Below are positions 22,647-30,593 of a stretch of 31,710 bases of DNA, in pieces (position 1 is the first letter of the stretch; the number at the start of each line of letters is the position of its first letter). A model generated the notes under the pieces. It was not told the DNA's origin. It saw nothing but the letters and a program-made list of their open reading frames with translations, and did no database searches. Source of the stretch: an uncultured Collinsella sp. (lineage in GTDB: Bacteria > Actinomycetota > Coriobacteriia > Coriobacteriales > Coriobacteriaceae); contig CABUZD010000008.1 in NCBI GenBank assembly GCA_902495945.1, positions 1 to 31,710 of the forward strand, given 5' to 3'. The position numbers and the translations under genes were made by a program.

Positions 22647-23528
22647 TTACAGAATCTCAATCGTGAACGAACGAACGATGGTCTCCTTGGGCTTGGCGAT
22701 AAGGCAGCCGCGCTTGTGCTCAAGCACGTCGTCCTCATCGGAGCAGGTCGAAAGGCCGCCCCAGGGTTCAACTGCCACAAAATCGCCCTCGGGCTTACTC
22801 CACACGATGAGGTACGGGAAGCCCTCAAAGCTCAGGCGGACGCCCTTGTCCTCACCCTTCTTGGAAAGCGTGACCTGACGGCTCTCGAGCACGTCAAAGA
22901 TGGTCTCCGCAAAATCGAAGAGCTCATGCGACAGGGGCAGCGTCTTTCCCACCATGGGGTTCTTGGAGCGGTTTGCCACGTCAATCAATCCAGTCGAGGG
23001 AACGGCGGTGCAGAGCTCCGCAGCCTCGTCTTTTTCGAAGCGCAGCTCGTAGTCCGTATAGGCCTCGCCCTCGTCGAGCGGACACCTAAAGCCGGGATGA
23101 CCGCCGATAAAGAACGGCATGTCCTCGGTTCCCTCGTTGGTCACCTCATAGGAGACGCGCACGGCATCCCCCTCAAGCGTATAACGAGCGACAAGCTTAA
23201 ACGGGTACGGATAATCGCTCAGCAGCGCGGCGTTATCCTCCGAAGCCAGGCACATCGCCAACTCGTTCTCACCTTGGCTCAGCAGCTTCCACTCCTGTTT
23301 GCGCGCAAACCCGTGGCGAGCGAGCTTTACATGATGCCCGGCGAACGTCATGGCGCTGTTGTCGCGCAAGCCTCCGCAAATCGGGAAGCAAATCGGTGCC
23401 TGGCCGGACCACACGGCAGAATCGCCCTGCCACAGATACTCGCGACCTCCGGCCTCAATCGAGGTAAACGAACCACCAGCCGTGGACACCTTAATAGAAA
23501 TCGAATCGTTGGAGAGAGCGTATTCCAT
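22647..23528 (-). CDS. Aldose 1-epimerase-like protein (LacX type)
   Basis: A 293-residue protein of the aldose-1-epimerase superfamily, LacX branch, when started at the ATG at 23528 (AAAGGA six bases upstream); the frame is open further to 23663 but without a ribosome site. Markers are the N-terminal SISIKVSTAGGSFTSI, the core FPICGGLRDN, RHGFARKQEW, the FFIGGHPGFRCPL block with its catalytic-type His, and the C-terminal VAVEPWGG. LacX accompanies lac genes in lactococci and here heads an operon with the lacC-like gene. The likely role is anomer conversion of a hexose or hexose phosphate. It is only distantly related to galM at 17952. Confidence 0.87.
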   Translation of the reverse strand: MEYALSNDSISIKVSTAGGSFTSIEAGGREYLWQGDSAVWSGQAPICFPICGGLRDNSAMTFAGHHVKLARHGFARKQEWKLLSQGENELAMCLASEDNAALLSDYPYPFKLVARYTLEGDAVRVSYEVTNEGTEDMPFFIGGHPGFRCPLDEGEAYTDYELRFEKDEAAELCTAVPSTGLIDVANRSKNPMVGKTLPLSHELFDFAETIFDVLESRQVTLSKKGEDKGVRLSFEGFPYLIVWSKPEGDFVAVEPWGGLSTCSDEDDVLEHKRGCLIAKPKETIVRSFTIEIL

Positions 23529-23684
23529 TGCCCATCCTTTCGAACAACTGCTTTTTGCTCGCAAGAACCCGTCTCGGCCCTGACAAAAGGACAAACCCGC
23601 ACGTTCATCGATACGTCCGGTATCCCAGCCATGCAACGGGGTACCATACAGACATTGATGCAATTACAGCTGAAAGGCCTTCTT

Positions 23685-24269
23685 ATGCGAACCATCATCC
23701 TCTACGCCTCGCGCCACCACGGCAATACGAAAAAGCTCGTGGACGCCATCGTCGAGGCACACCCCGAGATCGATACCCTCGACGTCAAGGCGCTCGGTAA
23801 AAACGAGTACCCCGACCTGCACGAATACCATCTGATCGGCGTCGCCACGGGCATCTATTACTCCGAGATCGACAAGGACATGGCACGCGTGCTCACTAAC
23901 GTGCTGCAGCCGCAGGACAAGGTGTTTGGCCTTATGACCTACGGTGGCAAAAACAAGTGGTACGGCAAGGATATCGATGGCATCTGCCGCATGAGGCAGG
24001 CCATCTTTATGGGTGTCTACGGCTGCCCCGGCTTTGATACGTGGGGGCCGTTCAAGCTCGCCGGTGGTGTCCAAAAGGGACACCCGACCGCTGAGGAAAT
24101 TAAGGGCGCTGTCGACTTCTTCGACAAGATCGAAGACGAGTATGGCGACATCATCGTCGAAGAGTACGCCAAGCGCGAGAAGCGCCTAGCATACGAGAAG
24201 GAGCATCCTGCAGGAGGCCTGGTGGCCGGCGTTAAGCGCACGGCAAAGAAGATCGCTAACAAGCTGTAA
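23685..24269 (+). CDS. Flavodoxin-like protein
   Basis: A 194-residue protein with a flavodoxin fold. The N-terminal phosphate-binding loop is IILYASRHHGNTKKLVDAI, like the T/S-x-x-G-N-T loop that holds FMN, and the later segments VFGLMTYGG and GVYGCPGFDTWGPFKLAGG fit the isoalloxazine-binding loops. After residue ~140 comes a charged helix and a lysine-rich tail (VKRTAKKIANKL) that could touch membrane or nucleic acid. The start at 23685 has GAAAGG seven bases upstream; the frame is open far upstream only as a shadow of the opposite gene. It is divergent from the LacX-like gene and has no redox partner nearby, so its electron-transfer role is unknown. It breaks up the sugar genes. Confidence 0.85.
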   Translation: MRTIILYASRHHGNTKKLVDAIVEAHPEIDTLDVKALGKNEYPDLHEYHLIGVATGIYYSEIDKDMARVLTNVLQPQDKVFGLMTYGGKNKWYGKDIDGICRMRQAIFMGVYGCPGFDTWGPFKLAGGVQKGHPTAEEIKGAVDFFDKIEDEYGDIIVEEYAKREKRLAYEKEHPAGGLVAGVKRTAKKIANKL

Positions 24270-24300
24270 CTGTTAAGGTACTTTTGAGCGTTTAACCCAT

Positions 24301-24338
24301 ACGGCGGGTCCGAGCAGATTCGGGCCCGCCGTCTTTTT
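24301..24338 (+). terminator. Rho-independent terminator of the flavodoxin gene
   Basis: ACGGCGGGTCCGA (24301-24313) pairs with TCGGGCCCGCCGT (24320-24332) with one bulge or mismatch, followed by CTTTTTCT. The convergent deacetylase gene ends only 13 bp beyond the stem and may use the same hairpin. Confidence 0.82.
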
Positions 24339-24344
24339 CTATCG

Positions 24345-25514
24345 TTACTCGGTAAAGGCGTTGCCGACGCTCTGGCCGCCAACATACGTCTCGACGAGGG
24401 TGAGCTCATGGTCGAACACGACAAAGTCGGCGTCGCGACCCGGCATGATGCTGCCGCACTTATCCTCGATGTGCGCGGAGCGTGCCGGCACCTCGGTTGC
24501 CATGCGAATGGCGATATCGGCGCTGGCAATGCCCCAGTCGACGATGTTCTTGACGCCCTGGGCAAGCGTGAGCACCGAGCCGGCGATGCTCTTGCCGTCG
24601 GCGAGCCAGCACAGGTTGTCCTTCATGATGACGTCCATGCCGCCGCTGGTGTAGCTGCCCTCGGGCATTCCGCCGCAGCCAAGGCAGTCGGTGATGAGCA
24701 CCGTGTGCTGCCAGCCCTTTGCCTGCAGCAGTGCCTTGATGGCGGCAGGGTTCACGTGCTTGCCGTCACAGATGATCTCGGCGTAGGTCTCGGGCGTGGA
24801 CATGGCGGCACCCACGACACCGGGCTCACGGTGATGCAGACCGCGCTGGCCGTTATAGGTATGCGTAAAGCAGCTGGCACCGGCATTGATAGCGGCGATG
24901 CACTCATCGTAGGTGGCGTCGGAGTGACCGATGCTGGTCACCACGCCCTTGGCGTTCAGAGCAGCCGCATAAGCAGCGGCACCGTCGCGCTCGGCGGCCA
25001 TGGCGCTCTTAACGATGCGACCGCCCGCAGCCTCCTGCCACTGGTCGAAAACCTCCTCGGAGGGGTCAATCAGGTAAGCGGGGTTCTGCGCGCCCACGTG
25101 CTTCATGGTAAAGAAGGGGCCCTCCAGGTAGATGCCCTGAATGCGGGCACCGCAGAAGTCGGGGCCGCGGCCCTCGTCCGCCTTGGCGATAGCAGCGCAG
25201 GCGTCCTTGATCTGTTCGACGCCATCGGTGAACGTCGTGGGCAGCCAGCTGGTGGTACCGCGACGGGCGAGCTCGGTTGAGCTGATATCGATGCCCTCGG
25301 GATCGTTATCGGTAGTTGAGTGGTTGTAGAAGCCATGGATGTGAGTATCGACCATACCCGGTGCGATCCACGATCCCGTGTAGTCCTTAATCTCGCAAGA
25401 GGGCTCGTCGGCCTGCCAGGCGCCAAAAACGCCATCCTCGACCATAAGATAGCCGCCCAGTTGCGGGCCTGCCGGCAAGAAGAACTTGTCAGCCTTAATT
25501 GCGTACGTGCTCAT
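24345..25514 (-). CDS. N-acetyl-hexosamine-6-phosphate deacetylase (NagA/AgaA family)
   Basis: A 389-residue amidohydrolase that removes acetate from GlcNAc-6-P or GalNAc-6-P. It shows the metal and catalytic residues of the family: His58-x-His60 in DTHIHG, Glu131 in LEGPFF, His197 in GHSDA, His218 in THTYNGQRG, and catalytic Asp276 in ITDCLGCGG. The THTYNG and TDCLGCGG variants differ from the commoner THLFNAM and TDAM. The ATG at 25514 follows GAGGAG; a GTG at 25520 is an alternative. It lies downstream of agaS (a terminator between them) and near LacC-like, so GalNAc-6-P is the favoured substrate. The 3' end of a second copy survives at 21480-21606. Confidence 0.9.
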   Translation of the reverse strand: MSTYAIKADKFFLPAGPQLGGYLMVEDGVFGAWQADEPSCEIKDYTGSWIAPGMVDTHIHGFYNHSTTDNDPEGIDISSTELARRGTTSWLPTTFTDGVEQIKDACAAIAKADEGRGPDFCGARIQGIYLEGPFFTMKHVGAQNPAYLIDPSEEVFDQWQEAAGGRIVKSAMAAERDGAAAYAAALNAKGVVTSIGHSDATYDECIAAINAGASCFTHTYNGQRGLHHREPGVVGAAMSTPETYAEIICDGKHVNPAAIKALLQAKGWQHTVLITDCLGCGGMPEGSYTSGGMDVIMKDNLCWLADGKSIAGSVLTLAQGVKNIVDWGIASADIAIRMATEVPARSAHIEDKCGSIMPGRDADFVVFDHELTLVETYVGGQSVGNAFTE

Positions 25515-25571
25515 ATGCACTCCTCGCTTCTAAAGCAGTTGACTGTGGTAATGCTTATACCCAGCTCACGT

Positions 25572-25613
25572 AAAACAAAAAGCGCCCGCCCGCCGTTATG
25601 AGCGGACGGGCGC
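25572..25613 (-). terminator. Terminator between agaS and the deacetylase gene
   Basis: Read on the minus strand, a stem of GGCGCCCGTCCGCT type pairs with AGCGCCCGCC at 25581-25590 and is followed by a T-rich tail (complement of 25572-25581). It would limit agaS transcription reaching the deacetylase gene. Confidence 0.8.
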
Positions 25614-25631
25614 CCTTACAGGGGGACGCGA

Positions 25632-26798
25632 TTAAGCGGTGAAGGGGTGAATCGTCACGCCCTTAACCACGCGGTTGACCGTGCCGGTGGGGCTCGGCGT
25701 ATCGGGCGTGTTGCCCACGCTCACGGAGTTGAGCAGGCTGATAGCCTGGGCAAACATCACGAACGGCAGAGCAAGGTAGCCCTCGGGAAGTGCCTCGTAG
25801 CCCTTAAAGGTGAAGGACTCACCCTCATAGACGGTGGCACCTTCCTGCTGAACGGCGACGGTGTGCTGAGCGATCTTGTCGCCACCGATCTCGTTGAGGA
25901 TGTCGATGTCGTACTGACGGGTGTAGGCGTCGTTGTTGACGAACACGAAGACGAGCGTCTTATCGTCGACGAAGGACTTGGGTCCGTGACGATAGCCCAT
26001 GGAAGTGTCGTAAGAAGTGGCAACCAGGCCGTGAGCAAGCTCGAGAATCTTAAGCTGGCTCTCCTGAGCAAGGCCGCCAAAGGAGCCGGAGCCCAGGTAG
26101 GTCACGCGGTTGAAGTCGCCAGCGAGGTAATCGGCGACCTCGGACTCGCGAGCGATAACCTCCTCGCCCATCTTGGCGATGGTCTCGACCCACTCGGCCT
26201 TCTGCTCGTCAGAGGCAGTGTCGAAAATAAGGGTGGAGAGCAGGGTCATGCAGGAATAAGAACCGGTCATGGCGAAGCCCTTGTCGTTGGCGCGCGGAAT
26301 GAGCAGCGTCAGCGCATTGGGATCATCGGCAGACTCGACGGCGAGCTTGCCCTCGGGAGCGCAGGTGATGTTGAGGAACTTGACGTTGTGGACGAGCTCC
26401 TTGGCAACGGCAACGGCGGCAAGGCTCTCGGGGCTGTTGCCAGAGCGGGCAAAGGAAACCACGAGCGTGGGATCCTCGGCGCGCAGGAAGTCGCGCGGAG
26501 CGCTCACGATGTCGGTCGTGGCGATGGGCTTAAAGTCGTAGAGATCAGTGTTGCCAGCGTGACGCAGGTACGGGGCGCAGGTATCGCCAACGTAGTCGGA
26601 CGTACCGGCACCGGTGAAGACAACGGACAGACGACCCTCGCCCATAGCGCGAGCCTCGGCCAGGAAGGCCTCGATGGCCTCCTTGTTCTCGCGATAGATG
26701 TTGAGCGTATCACGCCAAAGCTCGGGCTGCTGAGCAATCTCGGCCGTGGTGATCTGGGCGCCGAGCTCGGTGAGCTCCTCGACACTCTTCTCGAACAT
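25632..26798 (-). CDS. agaS: D-galactosamine-6-phosphate deaminase/isomerase (AgaS)
   Basis: A 388-residue protein with two SIS (sugar isomerase) domains. The first carries VFTGAGTSDYVGD (~60-72) and VVSFARSGNSPES; the second starts near YLGSGSFGGLAQESQLKILEL and includes MGYRHGPKSF. This is the AgaS pattern, an enzyme that converts galactosamine-6-P to tagatose-6-P plus ammonia. GAGAGG precedes the ATG. Its own upstream region holds a GntR-type operator (26858-26875), and the GntR regulator gene lies just beyond. With the nearby deacetylase, LacC-like kinase and mannose-family PTS it supports a GalNAc/GalN pathway. A GlcN-6-P-acting relative is the main alternative. Confidence 0.92.
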   Translation of the reverse strand: MFEKSVEELTELGAQITTAEIAQQPELWRDTLNIYRENKEAIEAFLAEARAMGEGRLSVVFTGAGTSDYVGDTCAPYLRHAGNTDLYDFKPIATTDIVSAPRDFLRAEDPTLVVSFARSGNSPESLAAVAVAKELVHNVKFLNITCAPEGKLAVESADDPNALTLLIPRANDKGFAMTGSYSCMTLLSTLIFDTASDEQKAEWVETIAKMGEEVIARESEVADYLAGDFNRVTYLGSGSFGGLAQESQLKILELAHGLVATSYDTSMGYRHGPKSFVDDKTLVFVFVNNDAYTRQYDIDILNEIGGDKIAQHTVAVQQEGATVYEGESFTFKGYEALPEGYLALPFVMFAQAISLLNSVSVGNTPDTPSPTGTVNRVVKGVTIHPFTA

Positions 26799-26857
26799 TT
26801 CTAATACCTCTCTCTAGAAGTAATCCTCTGACGTGCAATTATACACTTCGGTTGGTT

Positions 26858-26875
26858 ATCTGGTAGTAACCAGTT
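26858..26875. promoter_or_regulatory. GntR/HutC-type operator upstream of agaS
   Basis: ATCTGGTAGTAACCAGTT contains the palindrome TGGT-N4-ACCA, like the known NagR/DasR-type sites (TGGTCTAGACCA). It lies ~60 bp ahead of the agaS start. The same 12-mer TGGTAGTAACCA recurs at 31154-31165 ahead of the mannose-family PTS. Confidence 0.65.
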
Positions 26876-26912
26876 AAATGCAAAGAATCATCATATGGAA
26901 ACGATGCGGACA

Positions 26913-27644
26913 CTAGTTGCTACGCTGGTGGTAAACCTTGTATTTAAACTGATCGGCACGAGCAACCGAGAGTGTATACTCCACAACCTCGTTTGACTCG
27001 TTATACGTAGTCCTGACCAAATCGAGCACAGGCGAGCCCTCGACAATTCCCAAAAGGTGGGCGTCGGTGGGACGGGCTATGCTCGCATAGAACTCCTCTT
27101 CGGCCACGCGAATCTTTTGCTGAAAGTCTTGCTCAATCACATCGTAAAGCGGCTTACTCTCCAGCAGTGGTCGCTTTAGGGACAGAAATTGACGAACCGG
27201 TAGATAGCTGCGTTCGACCATCATGGGCATGTTATCGGCAGAACGAAGGCGCTTAAGCTTAAAAATGCGATCACCGATACGCAATCCCATATGCTCGGCC
27301 AGATTCTTATCGGCCTCCATCTCGCAAAACTCGAGAATCGTGGTCTCGGGGTCGCGACCCATCGCGCGCATCTGCTCGGTAAAGCTGTAGGACTGCATAA
27401 GATTGGTTGCTTTTGCCGAACGGTCGGTCACAAAGGTACCGCGACCGTGCTGCCGAACCACCAGTCCTAAACGCTCCAGTTCCTGCAGAGCCAGGCGTAC
27501 CGTAGTGCGCGAGAGACCATAGCGCTCCGAAAGTTCGCGCTCGGAAGGAATCATGTCACCGGCGCGATATTCATGGTCGATCTTTTCGGTCAGAATATCG
27601 ACCAGCTGATCGTACAGCGGTTGCTTACGCGCTCCGATCGCCAT
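26913..27644 (-). CDS. GntR-family (HutC/UTRA) regulator of the galactosamine genes
   Basis: A 243-residue regulator: GntR winged helix at residues ~8-75 (PLYDQLVDILTEKI through SRTTVRLALQELERLGLVVRQHGRGTFV) and a UTRA effector domain from ~95 on. GGGAGG sits five bases ahead of the ATG. It lies between agaS and the mannose-family PTS operon on the same strand. Both targets carry the 12-mer TGGTAGTAACCA in their upstream regions, so this protein is the likely shared controller, sensing an amino-sugar phosphate as NagR and DasR do. It differs from the GntR protein at 15812-16549 in sequence and presumably in site. Confidence 0.92.
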   Translation of the reverse strand: MAIGARKQPLYDQLVDILTEKIDHEYRAGDMIPSERELSERYGLSRTTVRLALQELERLGLVVRQHGRGTFVTDRSAKATNLMQSYSFTEQMRAMGRDPETTILEFCEMEADKNLAEHMGLRIGDRIFKLKRLRSADNMPMMVERSYLPVRQFLSLKRPLLESKPLYDVIEQDFQQKIRVAEEEFYASIARPTDAHLLGIVEGSPVLDLVRTTYNESNEVVEYTLSVARADQFKYKVYHQRSN

Positions 27645-27721
27645 CCTATCCTCCCTTTTGCTCGAATTCGGCTAACTACCTAGGGTGTTAAGCATTATCA
27701 GTCTGCAACACCCGAATCATC

Positions 27722-27763
27722 AAGAAAACAAAAGCCGCGTGCTCGAAAGAGCGCGCGGCTTTT
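27722..27763 (-). terminator. Terminator of the mannose-family PTS operon
   Basis: AAAAGCCGCGTGCTC (27730-27744) pairs around a GAAA loop with GAGCGCGCGGCTTTT (27749-27763). On the minus strand it ends in a T-rich tail (TTTTGTTTTCTT). Confidence 0.88.
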
Positions 27764-27829
27764 AACATACACATGGCTTAAGGGGTCGGGGTGTGAGCCG
27801 CGTAGGGACACACCCCTCAAGCTAGAGCC

Positions 27830-28912
27830 TTACCAGATGCTCGGCCAGAGACCAAGCGGGCCAGCGCCCAGGATGCCAAGGACGAAGAGCAGGAGAATGC
27901 CCTTGGTCGGGGTCCAGCTGTGCTTAGCGAACATGTAGTAAAGCAGCAGCGTAAGCATAAGCGGGACGAGCTTCGGGACGATGGTGTTGAGGGTGTCGGC
28001 AACAGAGAAGTTGACCGGATCCTCGGTAACGGTGCCGTAGGTCACGGACTCCATGCCGTTGCCCAGATCGGTGACGCCGCACTCGACAGCGTTGCCGTCG
28101 GCATCGGAAGCGGTAAGGGCGTTGCCGTCCTTATCGGTCATGGCGATGGTACCGGCCTCAGCGGTCTCGGTATCGATGCCCTCCATACCGGTAAAGTTCT
28201 CGGCCTCCTTCTCGGAGACAATCACGGTAGTAGCGGAGAGGCCGCGGGTGGTGCCGTTGGGGATCTGGAGGTTGATCTGGGTGCCACCCATGGTGACGAC
28301 CAGGCAACCGACGACGAAGACGCCCATGATGGAAGCGGCACGCGTGAAGGCCTGCATGTTGGCGGTCAGAGCGTCAATAGCGCTGGTGCCAAGCTTGTAG
28401 GACCAGTTCATGAGCCAGAAGCGCAGAGCGAACTGAACGGCGTTGAAGATCACCAGGAAGATGATCGGCGCAGCGGCGTTGCCGTTGATGGCCATGTTGG
28501 AGGTGATGCCGGCCGTGATAGGCACGAGCGTCAGCCAGAACAGGGCGTCACCGATGCCACCGAGCGGGCCCATTGCGGCGACGCGGACGGCGCGGATCGT
28601 GGGAATGTCAACCTTGTTCTGCTCGAGCGAAAGCACGATGCCCATAACAAAGGTGACGAGGAACGGGTGGGTGTTGAAGAACTCCAGGTTGTGGCTCATG
28701 GAAGCCGCGAGGTCGTTCTTGTTGGTGTGGATCTTCTCCAGACCGGGGATGATGGAGTAGAGCCAGCCAGCGGCCTGCATACGCTCGTAGTTGAACGAGG
28801 CCTGCAGGAAGCAGGAGCGCCAAGCCATCTTGTTGAGGGTCTTCTGGTCGAGCTGCGGAGCAGGAGTGAGATCCTCGTAGTGCTCCGGGATCACATACTC
28901 ATTAGATGCCAT
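27830..28912 (-). CDS. Mannose-family PTS EIID
   Basis: A 360-residue membrane component of the sugar channel. The start at 28912 (MASNEYVIP) has GGAGGT upstream and overlaps the EIIC stop by 11 bp, a sign of coupled translation; a longer frame to 28945 lacks support. Typical EIID blocks are WRSCFLQASFNYERMQ, HPFLVTFVMGIVLSLEQ, MGPLGGIGDALFW and the C-terminal helices after IVPKLVPLML. It is about 80 residues longer than usual: residues ~217-300 form a hydrophilic insertion rich in Thr, Ala, Glu and Asp between two membrane segments, where most EIID proteins have a short turn. It works with EIIC to move the amino sugar. Confidence 0.93.
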   Translation of the reverse strand: MASNEYVIPEHYEDLTPAPQLDQKTLNKMAWRSCFLQASFNYERMQAAGWLYSIIPGLEKIHTNKNDLAASMSHNLEFFNTHPFLVTFVMGIVLSLEQNKVDIPTIRAVRVAAMGPLGGIGDALFWLTLVPITAGITSNMAINGNAAAPIIFLVIFNAVQFALRFWLMNWSYKLGTSAIDALTANMQAFTRAASIMGVFVVGCLVVTMGGTQINLQIPNGTTRGLSATTVIVSEKEAENFTGMEGIDTETAEAGTIAMTDKDGNALTASDADGNAVECGVTDLGNGMESVTYGTVTEDPVNFSVADTLNTIVPKLVPLMLTLLLYYMFAKHSWTPTKGILLLFVLGILGAGPLGLWPSIW

Positions 28913-29702
28913 CTTCGAAGTCACCTCCGTCAGAAACAGCTGCACCCTTCAGCTCGGTCTGCTGCTGGAAGTCCCAGAAAGCGATGCCGAAGCCGATGAG
29001 AGCGAGGATGAGCAGAGCAGGGGTTGCCAGCGAATCGTTGGCAACGGTGATGAGCGCGAGGCCAAAGCCCATGAGGAAGAAGCCCCACATATCGCGGTTC
29101 ATCATAACCTTGAGCAGGACGGCGAAGCCGACGAAGCGCATCATGCCGCCTGCAGCGGACAGACCGGTCTGCAGCCAAGTCGGGATGGCGGAAGCGATGG
29201 TCTGACCAATGGTAGCGCCAGCGATGAAGAACAGGGTGACGACGACAGCGAAGATCAGGCCGAGCAGAGCCATGGCGAAGTAGTTCAGGCGCTCGATGCC
29301 CTTGGTGTCCGCGTTGTGAGCCATGTTATCGGCCGTGGACATAAGCGGGGACATAAGCGTGAAGACCAGGGTAACGCCAAGCTGGCCAAGCAGGGCGAAC
29401 GGAATAGCGAGGCCGACTGCCGCGTTGGGCTCGAGGCCCGTGGCGATAGCGAGAATGGCTGCCATGATGCCGCCGATGACGGCGTTAGGCGGCTGAGCGC
29501 CTCCGATCGGCATGTTGCCGATCGTCATGAGCTGATAGGTACCACCCACGAGAAGACCGGTGTTGAGGTCGCCAAGGATAAGACCGATGACGGCGCCGGT
29601 GACGATGGGCTGATAGAGAGACTCGAGGAAATCAAACTGGTCGATTGCCGCGATGAACGTAACAACGAAGACCAGAGCGATCTGGATGATCGAGTATTCC
29701 AT
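28902..29702 (-). CDS. Mannose-family PTS EIIC
   Basis: A 266-residue integral membrane protein with many hydrophobic helices across its length. The N-terminal block (IQIALVFVVTFIAAIDQFDF), GLILGDLNTGLLVGGTYQLMTIGNMPIGGAQPPNAVIGGIM and the later NDSLATPALLILALIGF are the usual EIIC segments of the mannose/fructose/sorbose family. AAGGAGGAG precedes the ATG. It lies 90 bp after EIIB and overlaps EIID. With EIID it forms the membrane channel; from context the substrate is likely GalNAc or galactosamine, but mannose-type hexoses cannot be excluded. Confidence 0.94.
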   Translation of the reverse strand: MEYSIIQIALVFVVTFIAAIDQFDFLESLYQPIVTGAVIGLILGDLNTGLLVGGTYQLMTIGNMPIGGAQPPNAVIGGIMAAILAIATGLEPNAAVGLAIPFALLGQLGVTLVFTLMSPLMSTADNMAHNADTKGIERLNYFAMALLGLIFAVVVTLFFIAGATIGQTIASAIPTWLQTGLSAAGGMMRFVGFAVLLKVMMNRDMWGFFLMGFGLALITVANDSLATPALLILALIGFGIAFWDFQQQTELKGAAVSDGGDFEDGI

Positions 29703-29792
29703 CTTGCTCCTCCTTTCAAAATGAATGTACGCACTTTGGATATCACGTACAGAACGTCAGGGTTTCACTCCTGACAACGTGGATCACGAGGA

Positions 29793-30275
29793 TTACGAGA
29801 AGAGCTTGCTCGTGTCCTCAACAGGCGTGCTCGGAACGCGCCTGATCTCCAACTCCACCCCCAATTCCTGCAGCTCTTTAAACGCAGCGACATCCTCGTC
29901 GTTAACTGCGACGGAGGTGGCGACTTGGCGCTTTCCTTCCGACATGTGCATGTTGCCGATGTTTACCTTCTTTATAGGCACACCGCCCTTGACGAGCGTA
30001 AGCACGTCTTCCGGTGTTTCGGCCACGATGAAGATCTTCTGGCGCGGGCTCGCCTTGCCAATGACGTCGATGGTCTTCTGCAGGGAGAAGAAACGCGTAG
30101 CGACGCCGGCGGGAGCGGCCATCTTCATGAGGTTCTGGCGCATGGTGTTGGACGCCACGTCGTCGTTGGCGACGAGGATGAGGTTGGAGCCCAGAGTGGA
30201 GTTCCACTGGGTGGCAACCTGACCATGAACCAGTCGGTTATCGATGCGGGTAAGAAGAATGTTGGGTTCTGCCAT
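29793..30275 (-). CDS. Mannose-family PTS EIIB
   Basis: A 160-residue cytoplasmic phosphocarrier. The active site His17 lies in RIDNRLVHGQVATQW, the canonical form. It passes phosphate from EIIA to the sugar in the EIIC-EIID channel. GGAAGC precedes the ATG, 36 bp after yajC. It is the close relative and intact reference for the altered copy at 19331-19813. Confidence 0.95.
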   Translation of the reverse strand: MAEPNILLTRIDNRLVHGQVATQWNSTLGSNLILVANDDVASNTMRQNLMKMAAPAGVATRFFSLQKTIDVIGKASPRQKIFIVAETPEDVLTLVKGGVPIKKVNIGNMHMSEGKRQVATSVAVNDEDVAAFKELQELGVELEIRRVPSTPVEDTSKLFS

Positions 30276-30311
30276 GTTGATCAGCTTCCTTTCGATATTT
30301 GCTGACGACAG

Positions 30312-30593
30312 TTACTTGATCTCCTGAATCGCGTAACGCGAAACATCTACGACGGCTCCGGATCGGACTTTGATCTGGACCTTCTCGCCTTCGATGCCTT
30401 TGACGGTTCCGTAGATACCGCCGGCGAAAAGAACCTCCTGACCCGGCTTGAGCTCGGTGTGCAGCTCCTTGAAGTACTTCTGCTTCTTCTTCATGTTGAT
30501 TTGCGACCAGATGGTGTAAATCAAGCCCATGATGACAAGCAGGCCTAAAAGAGCGACCGAGGAGCTCAGGACGTTGGCTCCGAAATCGGCCAT
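30312..30593 (-). CDS. yajC: YajC-family membrane protein within the PTS operon
   Basis: A 93-residue protein with one N-terminal membrane helix (SSSVALLGLLVIMGLIYTIW, residues ~10-29), a basic stretch and the YajC core (LKPGQEVLFAGGIYGTVKGIEGEKVQIKV). YajC normally accompanies the SecDF translocase; here it sits between EIIA and EIIB and its ATG overlaps the EIIA stop by one base (TAATG), so it is made together with the PTS. The same placement is known in streptococcal hyaluronan-linked PTS loci. It may help membrane assembly of EIIC/EIID. It is probably a paralogue of a housekeeping yajC elsewhere. Confidence 0.9.
   Translation of the reverse strand: MADFGANVLSSSVALLGLLVIMGLIYTIWSQINMKKKQKYFKELHTELKPGQEVLFAGGIYGTVKGIEGEKVQIKVRSGAVVDVSRYAIQEIK

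Noticed and set aside
22716..23684. Long N-terminal extension of the flavodoxin-like protein
   Set aside because: The frame is open only because it is opposite the LacX-like gene; a good ribosome site and the flavodoxin start both point to 23685.
25505..25514. Fourth copy of ACGTGCTCAT, as a LacI operator before the deacetylase gene
   Set aside because: It coincides with the first codons ATG-AGC-ACG-T of the gene on the minus strand, so the match is explained by coding; no dyad context.
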